Shown: positions 24,640-32,500 of the stretch, piece by piece | Numbering within the stretch: the first letter of the stretch is position 1 | Layout of the letters: the number at the start of each line of letters is the position of its first letter | NCBI GenBank assembly: GCA_004802725.1 | Contig: SGPM01000248.1 | Coordinates: 1 to 32,500 of the forward strand | Source of the DNA: Antrodiella citrinella | Lineage: Eukaryota > Basidiomycota > Agaricomycetes > Polyporales > Steccherinaceae | Length of the DNA stretch: 32,500 bases | Direction of reading: 5' to 3' | Made by a program: the position numbers and the translations under genes | Notes under the pieces: model-generated | Told to the model about the DNA's origin: nothing | The model's input: the letters and a program-made list of their open reading frames with translations, nothing else | Databases searched by the model: none

Positions 24640-25504
24640 ATGAGTCTCTTGCAAGACGTTCTGCGCACACAAACTCTAGATTCTCTAGACAAGAAATTGG
24701 GATCTGCCGACGTAATAAACGGTCGGCTCTCTTCCCTTCACCTCGAGAGGGACAGAGACGACGATGAAGACGAGCTGGTGAACGTCGTTTCACTACCAGG
24801 ATCCCCAGGATCCAAGTCTCGACCGGTATCGAGACCTACCTCTCGGGCTTCTTCACCCACCAGGGCATCCAGCCGTCCGGTTAGAGGACCGCTGCACCTG
24901 TCGTCGACTTCTCAGCGGGTGTCGTCGGACCCGTTGAAGGCCTTCCCTACGGAAGTGTCCCAGAAGATCTTCAGACAGCTGCGCGTCAAAGAATTGGCCA
25001 GCTGCTCTCGGGTCTCTCGCAAATGGCTGAAGAGCCAATCAATCAATTATGGTACGCCCCCTTCTGTCTGCCTACGTCCCATCGACCAATTTTGCTCACT
25101 TTTGTACGAACATAGTGTGGTTCCAACATTACAGGAAGGAGAACTTCCACGACGACAGTCTCCCACCTGGCAAATGGACGAAACGAGAGTCCAAACTGAA
25201 CTGGAGGACGACGTACCTCCAGACCGTCGCCACACGGTCCCCCAAGCTGGGCCCCGCCTCCGGGCTGTCGTCCCCCCGGTCGCAATCTGGGTACCAGACA
25301 CCCCGAGAAGTCAAGGAAGAGAAATGGAAGGCGGAGGCGGAAGGAGCCGCGAAGCCGAGCAAGCTCGAGATGCGGGAGATGTACAAGGAACTCGGCGGGC
25401 GGAAGGCGAGGTCCAAGGGGAAAGTCTCCAGCGTCGGTGCTGGAGGGGGTTCCAGGGACAGAGGCGGTTGGGCCGCAGATGGCGGAGGATGCGATTGGTA
25501 CTAG
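24640..25504 (+). CDS. F-box protein
   Basis: F-box proteins bring substrates to SCF ubiquitin ligases through Skp1. Two exons (24640-25051, 25116-25504) add to 266 aa. The first about 95 residues are polar, with an acidic run (DRDDDEDE) and an S/R/P-rich stretch. An F-box of about 40 residues follows (aa about 100-140: DPLKAFPTEVSQKIFRQL ... LASCSRVSRKWL), with the expected leucine and valine spacing. After the intron the sequence YVWFQHYRKENF and KRESKLNWRTTYLQT resembles the segment found after the F-box in several small fungal F-box proteins. The C-terminus is rich in K, E and G and ends in CDWY, with no leucine-rich or WD repeats, so the substrate-binding part is not evident. I chose the ATG at 24640 as the first in-frame ATG. 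The precise orthologue is not identified. Confidence 0.85.
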
Positions 25505-26628
25505 GAGGTGTCGCAAAGGCTGGAAATCTGAAAGGATATCTGTAAGATTTGGAGGACGGATGTTAGATTCTGTTTATTGACGATGCAGCTTACGCTCTAT
25601 TCGAGCATTGACGACCTTTTTTTACTCATTACACTGATACGTATCTCTACGCTTGTTTTTGGAATCCTTTATCATCGCACGCAGTGCTTGGATTATAGTA
25701 ACTCTTCGTTGGAATAGGCCATATACCGAAGTTCACATCCGCCACAACATCTTATCTCAACCCGTCCCGTACGCGTCTTAAGCTTCCGGAATCCGGTTCC
25801 CCGTCGCCTTCCTCCCGCGCTCTTCCCGTCAGATCCGATTCTCAATCTTATCTGAACGCTTGTGTACTAGAAGTCTTTCGATACATTCGGGTACAGATGC
25901 ACATGTATCACAGTGGAATTCTGCACCGAAGAGATCCCGGAAGTCGCCACGACCGTGACGGAAGCACCATACTTTCAACCAACTCACATGTACTTATACG
26001 CTCGCGAAGTATTGCTTTTGAATTCGATTTACAGCCGTTCACGAAATTGTAGACGTGTCCGAAAATAATAGTGTAGTTGTCGGCTAGCGGGAATATGTGG
26101 CCATTGACATTGACAAGAATGTTGCGCGGCACAGGCATATCTTGGTCGACATCTCTCGTAAATTGTGCGAGATCATCCCCCGCTGAATCTCCGTTTAGCT
26201 TTATACTGAGCTCCGCCCGGAGCTGACTACTACTGATTTTTTTCAAACACACCTATGATTTCGTGAACAGCTGTACGTTGGATGTTGACCAAAATATGCC
26301 TGCGCCGCGCAACATTCTTTGTCAGTATACGTAGTCCCACCTATTCCTAGCCGACTCAACTACACTATTATTTACGGCTACAATTTCACAATGTCGTGAA
26401 CGGCTGTAATGGCTGAGTGAAAGTATAAGTCCGGCGTGGACAGTGTCCAAAGGGTATAACATTACAGGACCAAAACCGGACATGAACTAGACATGAACAG
26501 ATGTATAGACAAAATTTTATAGTGACAACCCATTGCGGGTAAGGTTCAAGCTGGTCCAGCGGCGTTCAATTGTTTTTACACTTCTTTCCCTTACTCTACG
26601 CCGCGGATTTGTCTAGATCATTTCTGTG
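25505..26628. other. Intergenic region with an inverted duplication
   Basis: Between the F-box stop and the NLR-like stop lie 1.1 kb without a supported gene. The left half (25505-25900) is AT-rich and featureless. The middle holds the inverted duplication described as a separate feature. The right part (26413-26628) shows nothing recognisable. Confidence 0.45.
26030..26412. repeat. Imperfect inverted duplication of a coding-like fragment
   Basis: The minus strand at about 26030-26180 and the plus strand at about 26250-26412 are diverged copies of one segment, separated by about 70 bases. Shared blocks include ACCAA-ATATGCCTG-GCCGCGCAACATTCTT, TAGCCGAC, AACTACACTATTATTT and GTCGTGAACGGCTGTAA or its near match. 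The minus arm lies within a 114-codon open frame (25908-26252) and reads DVDQDMPVPRNILVN and NYTIIFGHVYNFVNGC. The plus arm carries stops and small indels. The transcript of either strand could fold into a hairpin. It may be a decayed gene fragment that was copied in reverse, or a foldback mobile element. I do not recognise the protein. Confidence 0.6.
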
Positions 26629-29600
26629 TTATCCAAAAATCCGGCGGATTAAGTACGCGGTGCTCACTACTGCTTCCCAGCGATATCGATGGAAGGCTCT
26701 CAAGGGTTTGAGTCGTCGGGCAAGGCTTCGATCCCGGTCGTGATAGTTCCTAGAGCTGCAACACAAATTCAGCGTTGTCATCATCTGGTTTCTGTATTGA
26801 GAGTAAACCTTACACGTAGACGTTTCGATGCCATATATTCCGGCGGTAGAGAGCGTATTGGAATATGAATCACCTCCGGCCACGGTAGGAGGTCGTTCAG
26901 GATCCTGAGATAGATCTTCCTGCCTGAGATAAGCTAGTAACGCCTCCGTGTCGCGACGCAATACCTGCGAGTCCTGGGGGATTGCAAGCGCGAGACTCGG
27001 ATCTGACCGAATCTCTGGGACGATGTACTCTGACAGCTTGGACTCAGGTATTCGGGGGTCCTAGAGCATTTCAGCGATATGGTGACCATAGAACGTGGTT
27101 AGACAAACTCACTTCTAACCACACCAGTACTCTGAAGATATCAGCCCGAGAGAATGATGAGATCTCAGACTGCCCAACCCATTGACCTGCAGCCGACAAC
27201 AAAAACTCTTCGATACGTCGGCCCATCCCTGTAGCATAGTTGTCTTCCTCCGAGTCATCAGCACAGACATATTGTGACCAGTACATGATGGCGTGTGTGA
27301 ATGGGTCCGACTGTTCAAGATGTTGTCGTCGAATGTGGGGTGGGTCCATCTGAGGTACAAGTTCGTGAGGTTGGTGCTGAAATTCTTGCATGAGAATAAC
27401 ACTAGAAATGAGATCCAAACAACGCATTCCCAATAGCGCTGAGTGGCGAGGAACATTGATGAACCACGGTTCCTTGGCACCGCATCGGTGGGGTTCCGTT
27501 AAGAAATCGATGAAAGAGGGATGCAAGAAGCGGACGGGACCGTCATCCCAGCTGAGAACACACCGAAAATGCTGGATGACACGGAAGGCGTAGTCGGCGT
27601 TGTTGACCTGTTTGTTTGATCCACTCGCCAGGCCACCTAGAGTACTAAGATACAGCGGCACCTTCGCCACCATAATCGTCCCGACCACTCTCTGAAAATC
27701 CTCCACGAAATCCTCGTCCTCCCACCTGCCAATCGTCTTCAGAGCCGTAGAATATAAGGCATCCAGCGTAGCCTCGATCTCGGCCAGCGGCTTTCGCTGC
27801 AGAATTGTCGAGAGACGCTTTAGGGGGTCGTGTGCGTCATTGATGTATTTGCAAGCTGTGAATGCCCATGCGAAGAGACCAGCTGAGCGATCTACAAGAG
27901 ATGCAATNATCTCAGGCCAGTCGTACTGCAAAGACAGCGTAGAGTTGGTCCAGAGTTCGCGAATGGCGTGTAACTCGCCGCGGAAAAACATATCAATGTC
28001 CCTCTTGATATCTGCCACACTGTTGATGGCCTGCTTCAAGACCACAGGGATAGACAGTGCTTGTTTTATATCCTGCTCCCAACGACTAGTGATGATGATC
28101 CGCACGAAATCGGGAAGGTGGCCAAGTTGATCGTGAAGNACTGCGAGAAGTCCTTTACGGCTGCTCGGTGAGCCACATTCATCTAAGGCATCAAGTACGA
28201 CGACGATGGGGCCGTCAGCGCGAAGGGAATGCGCCACCGAANGCAACGGACCGACAATAAGCGTGGCAAACTGTTCAGAAAGAGATGCTTCGGTCACACT
28301 TCTGTCGAGCCTCATAGCCTCCGCGATTTGGCGACCGATACGAGGATCAAAAGCAGCCAGTTGTGATGCGAGTGTTCGAATCACATTTCCAGGCGCACTA
28401 TCNCCGGGTTGGTTGCGGTTGAAGAAAAGGAAAGCCCCAAGGCGATGTTGGCGGCGGAATATATTGGCGATAGTGGTAGCGATAGTGCTCTTGCCTGATC
28501 CCGCGAAGCCATATATCCAAAATGTGATGTATAGCTGCGGTTTTGCAGAGGAGAAGTTTGTGGCTGGGTCAACCATGGCAGGGGAGTCCATGGANACACG
28601 GTCCGTCGCGAGAGAGATCTGTGGCGGAGGTGTATGTGACGGGGCTACTACCCACCATGAAAGTGCCTGTAGCACAGGTCTTCGTGTGCCATGCAGACAG
28701 ACGGGTCGATCGGACGTGTCCATTCGAACCGCCTTTAAATCTCCCAGGACTTGTTTATAACCTAAAAGCGTTTCNTCAGGACTTCGCTAGCGGTGCGTAT
28801 TCGGGGGATGTCAACCTATTTCAGTCACACTCTCCAGCACTCTGGACGTGACAATTACACCCTGAACGACGAAACCTCGATCACAGTTTGTTTTCAATGT
28901 TTCGAGATTTTTCGTGAACTCTTTTATCTTGTGNTCTGCGGTACTGTTGAGTATAGCCTTGACGGTGTTTCCTGAGAATCGCAAAAGTTAATGGATAATC
29001 TCTGTAGGGAGAGACGAACAAAGACTTACCNACAAATCCAACCTGACAGTAATCTCTGAGGAATATAGAACATTCGACAGTCTGTCTTAACGTGTCCTCT
29101 ATGTAACGCTGCAGGACGTCCGTGAGACCATGCAATGCATTCATGTGAGGAATGTATGCGTATGCGTCATTCATCATAGATGCCAGTCCTATAATCTTGT
29201 CGTCCCGCTCGTATTGCGCGATGATCGCCTGCAAAAGCACAGAGTAAGACAGAATGAAGGACCCATGAANGTATCGTTTACTTCAGAAAGCGACGAGACC
29301 ATCTTCCATGCTGTCTCGAGAAGCGGATGAACCTAGGAAGTCAAATATTCACTAACACTAATAGATGTTCTCAACGTTGANAGATTTACCNGAGATGCGT
29401 CTCCTAAAATCTCGTTGAGGCGTTTCACCCCCTTCGCGACAGACTTGAGGAGATCAGAGGTTGTGTCGAGGGCAGCCACAGCAACTTTCGCATTCTCCAT
29501 CTCGATCTTGGCTTTGTCTACATCGGTATGTTCTGGCGGAGGGACATAAACGCACAGCGTAATGGTTGTCGGGTGGACGCTTTTGCCACCCCTCGCAAAG

Positions 29601-30009
29601 GTGTTGAGNGCGAGCTGTACCTGCCCGTNATTTTGTGTGTTCCACATCTCTCCGAGTGCCCGCCAAGAGATTGCTATGGAACCGATGATGTAGCCTTTGG
29701 TTGGCCAACGAGATTTATGCCACAGTTCGATACCAACCGGATCGTCCGGCTTTGACACCGTCCTAGCATGATGTATCAGTGAGCTTGGATGTCGTCGCGT
29801 CGCGACCTAGAGCCCTACCAAGTTAGCTTCTCATTCCACGAAGGAGTCGAAGATCTCTTGTGTACTGCGGTCTTGCTATCTCTTTTGCCGTCGACGACGA
29901 CCTTGACATAGCATCTTGGCGCCTTCTGGAAGAATCGACCGTGAAGAGGCAGATCGATCGCAGATATGACTACGGATCCCGTAGTTTCGTCAGCCCACGG
30001 AAAACACAT
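26629..30009 (-). CDS. C2-NACHT STAND ATPase (NLR-like), no C-terminal repeats
   Basis: This is a signal-transducing NTPase of the kind linked to self/non-self recognition and immunity-like responses in fungi. Eight exons (30009-29819, 29762-29390, 29332-29282, 29228-29030, 28971-28816, 28761-27113, 27060-26816, 26755-26629) add to 2991 nt, 996 aa. Residues about 10-110 form a C2-like domain (GSVVISAIDLP, YVKVVVDGKRD, STPSWNEKLTW). A helical region follows (aa about 130-325). The segment CLHGTRRPVLQALSWW leads into the NACHT with Walker A GFAGSGKS (about 408-415) and Walker B IVVVLDALDEC (about 509-519). A helical/winged-helix region follows (VVGTIMVAKVPLYLSTLGGL, RFLHPSFIDFL). The protein ends after a further 120 residues, with no WD40, ankyrin or TPR repeats. 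Thirteen ambiguous bases lie in 27908-29629; in coding exons they do not break the frame. The start is the first in-frame ATG before the C2 domain. Confidence 0.85.
27908..29629. other. Cluster of ambiguous bases (N) inside the NLR-like gene
   Basis: Single N positions occur at 27908, 28139, 28242, 28403, 28595, 28775, 28934, 29031, 29270, 29381, 29391, 29609 and 29629. Only one other N exists in the whole window (19757). They replace single bases and keep the reading frame, so they look like unresolved polymorphic sites rather than gaps. Confidence 0.9.
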
Positions 30010-30547
30010 AAAAGATACACTGCTCACCTCCGATCTGAGCCAGTGACTGGGAGGGGGGCATGTTTGCCACCTTTTGCACGTTGCACGACAGTCTTTTATG
30101 CAGCCCTGTCATGTCTCTTGCTTCTTGTCAGGTTCCAGTCTTCCTGAGCATCACGCCATTTTGAGTTTGGTGATATCTGACAAGAGCGGACACTGTGGAC
30201 CTGCGTCTTGGGCATACTTAAGTACCGGGATGCACGGTGAAAGATTCCGACCAGTTCTATAGGAGAAGGGATGGAGCATAAGTACGTTTACCGCAAATAG
30301 TTAGGAAGTACAAGTTCGTTGAGGAGAGTTGGCGGGCTGACAGCCTAATCAGTGAGTACAAGCGAGCATTGATTGGTCGCACCCGTCTTGTGAACCGGTA
30401 TTTGCCGTGACCCTCATGGGAGCAGGAAGCCGCAGGATGGTGGTAGACATTGGTCAATCATGCGACTGAATCGTATCATACAGCGACTCGGAGACTACAA
30501 CATTGCATAGGCCTGACATCGGCGCGCGCTCCGACTCCGAATCCCGT
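30010..30547. other. Upstream region of the NLR-like gene and 3' side of the peptidase gene
   Basis: This 538-bp spacer lies between two minus-strand genes. I see no gene in it. The promoter of the NLR-like gene and possibly a non-coding first exon should be here. Confidence 0.4.
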
Positions 30548-31677
30548 CTAACCCAATCTTGCACAAACCCATATCACTATCTTCTTGATCGCCTCTGTGA
30601 CCTCTGCCGTACTGAGTGGTTGATCCACAGGTCCGCAGTGCATCGCGAGGATGGGTGTGCTTTTTGGTGGTGTCGCCTTATCCTTTTCCTGCTTCCCCGC
30701 AACGCGTTTGGACTCAGCCAGCGAGCAGTAGAACATGTAGTCGCAGAGGAAATGACCAGCGTCCATCGAAGAATATACTTGCTACACGAGGCAATGACAT
30801 CAGCGTTGACAGAAGAAAGAGGTAAGACGCGTGCCGTTAGCGACATTGCAATGTGATCTGGAGGGCGAAGGGGAACTTACCTCCACACCGGATTCCTTGA
30901 GGTGATGTATCAAACGTGCGACGTCGATCTCCGTGTAGAGCTCGTCTGCATAGTTCTCGTACCCCTGGCCAAAGCCGCGATTGGGTTGATGCTCCATGTC
31001 GGATGCGCCATGCCCCTCTCCTCGATCCCCTCCTGTATGTTGCATGATCGTGCCCTCCGATGCCCCGCTGTACGTCAGAAGGATTCTCTCCCGTTCAAGC
31101 CGCTCCAACTCGTCCATGACCGGGCCCTCCCTCGGTAGCTGCACCGTCAACGCGTACTGTCCCTCCGCATCCTTCATACGATAGCCATGCTTGTGGCTGA
31201 GTTTTTCGAGCCGCAGCGCGCCCCGCCCTGCGACGCTGACGTGCAAGATGAAGTCGTAGCCATTAATAGGCGGCGGCGGCATGACGAGATCCGGGTCGGT
31301 CGGCTGGGGCAGGATGGGCGGGCGGGCGTGCAGCCCAGGGACGGTCGTACGGACGGACTTGTACGTGACGGGGATTTCGAGTGAGGTGATATGGATCTCC
31401 TGCGGCGCGGGAGACATATTGACGTCCTCGTCCGTCATCATCTGGTCGTTGTATGGCACCGGGTTGGACTCCGGTTGGGTGAAGAGGATGCTGTTGTGTA
31501 GCGGCTTCACGGCGAGCCATGATGGGTTCTCATTGTACTTGGAGAACGGCTGTGCTTGTTCACAACAATGAGTGAACAGTTCTCTCAGCTGCGCTCCGAG
31601 AGGTAACCTACCCCGAAGCCGGTGATGAGGACGCGGATAGCGTGCGGGCTGACTTCGATCGACTGGTACGAACTCAT
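30548..31677 (-). CDS. Pyroglutamyl-peptidase I-like protein (peptidase family C15)
   Basis: Family C15 enzymes remove N-terminal pyroglutamate from peptides in the cytosol. Three exons (31677-31612, 31549-30881, 30781-30548) give 322 aa. The family start is clear (RVLITGFGPF ... NPSWLAVKPL). The three catalytic positions can be placed: Glu at about 137 (RLEKLSHKHGYR), Cys at about 258 (SSMDAGHFLCDY) and His at about 293 (ILAMHCGPVDQP). At the His position most relatives have HVPP; here it is HCGP. Two fungal-type additions enlarge the protein beyond the usual 210-220 aa: a proline-rich stretch at about 65-120 and an insert rich in G, E and H between Glu and Cys (GGDRGEGHGASDMEHQPNRG). The start ATG at 31677 is ten codons before the first beta strand. 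The splice after LITGFG is fixed by the conserved GFGPF. The fold is confident; activity is likely but not certain. Confidence 0.85.
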
Positions 31678-32500
31678 GGAAGGAAATGCCGGTATGTTTT
31701 GTTCTGTGACGGGAAGAGGAAGAGACAAGAAAGCGGGAGGCTTTGTACGGAATCCTCTCCGCTGTTTAGAGTTCCCTTATAATCGGTGACTTCACCGTTA
31801 ATTATTTACCTTATCGGTTATCCCAATCAGCGCATGACCCGCACGTGGGAGGATCGCGTCGCGTCGTATCCACCGAGCCACGACTGGAAGAGTTTTTTCA
31901 GTGGGATATCTGATAAAGTCACTTGGGGTACGTAACATTGACCATCTGAACGAGTGTTTTGCTATTTCTGATGTGTTGTCAATGTTCAGCATTCTGAATT
32001 TGCACGAGTTTTCTCGATGGTCCGAAATGGGGCGATGGTGTGCAAACAACAGGATCTGCGCCATACTGAAGGACTCTTCGTCCCCCAATCAACGTGAGGG
32101 AGCGGTCATCAATATGTCGGAAGTAGAGTCGCTTCAGCATGTAAGTCACTATTTCCGAGTGAAATGGTCTCACTCACTTAGGGCTCAGATCGTTTTGCGT
32201 CACGCGACCGTCTCTCGCCTCAGCGTGTGCGTAAACGCGTGTACTGCGAGTCAAGAAGGCGGCTCTGCAAGTGAAATAGATTCCCCTTTGCGCCGAGTCA
32301 TTTGCCCATATGACATGTCAAAGTACATGGTGCAGTCTAGACATGACACGCCGGAAACCCGTGTACTAGCTAGTGGCAGATCGCAACGGATATGACGCTT
32401 AGAGAAGGAGCCTCTGGTGAGTGAACCACGTATCTTGACAGAACATACGTCATGTGCTCGTGGATCATCACAATCTCTGGCGCGGCCTTACTTATGTTCA
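31678..32500. other. Upstream region of the peptidase gene and window end
   Basis: Nothing here can be assigned with confidence. A short palindrome (CGGTGA CT TCACCG) lies at 31784-31797, 107 bp before the peptidase start. An open frame of 164 codons runs on the plus strand (31901-32395) and one of 96 codons on the minus strand (31798-32088); neither shows a known motif. A gene continuing beyond the window is possible. Confidence 0.35.

Noticed and set aside
31901..32395. 164-codon plus-strand frame at the window end
   Set aside because: No known motif, no paired exons, and the window ends before any continuation could be tested.

Overview
The window looks like nuclear DNA of a filamentous basidiomycete, probably an Agaricomycete. 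Genes are split by many short introns of about 45-80 nt with GT...AG ends. Housekeeping proteins are of fungal type, and one gene has the C2 plus NACHT layout typical of mushroom-type NLR-like proteins. I modelled splicing by hand. In most multi-exon models the exon lengths add up to an intact reading frame, which is internal support but not transcript evidence.

Left third (1-11.4 kb): a cluster of paralogues I cannot assign to a known family, called here modules A to D. Each begins with about 200 residues of a conserved N-terminal domain spread over nine small exons with the same intron phases, followed by a coiled-coil region of very different length. Module A (+, 97-1900) and module B (-, 1735-2965) face each other tail to tail. 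B carries a frameshift and looks like a pseudogene. Module C (+, from 3756) has a 288-codon coiled-coil exon and probably splices on into a second, diverged copy of the same domain (6073-7888). Module D (+, 8934-11407) is the best preserved, 656 aa with a 443-residue coiled-coil tail.

Middle (11.7-25.5 kb): conserved eukaryotic genes. These are VPS4 (-), a HAL4/SAT4-like protein kinase with DYG in place of DFG (-), ribosomal protein eL19 with a likely 5'UTR intron (+), a MYST histone acetyltransferase of the Esa1/KAT5 type (-), a seven-helix fungal membrane protein resembling DUF7702 (-), and a small F-box protein (+).

Right end (25.5-32.5 kb): an inverted duplication of an unknown coding-like fragment at about 26.0-26.4 kb; a C2-NACHT STAND ATPase of 996 aa without C-terminal repeats (-), whose central 1.7 kb contains 13 of the 14 ambiguous bases in the window; and a pyroglutamyl-peptidase I-like protein (-). 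The last 0.8 kb has no gene I can support.

The genes do not form one pathway. The two accessory parts, the A-D cluster and the NLR-like gene with the nearby inverted duplication, are the places where something undescribed is most likely.
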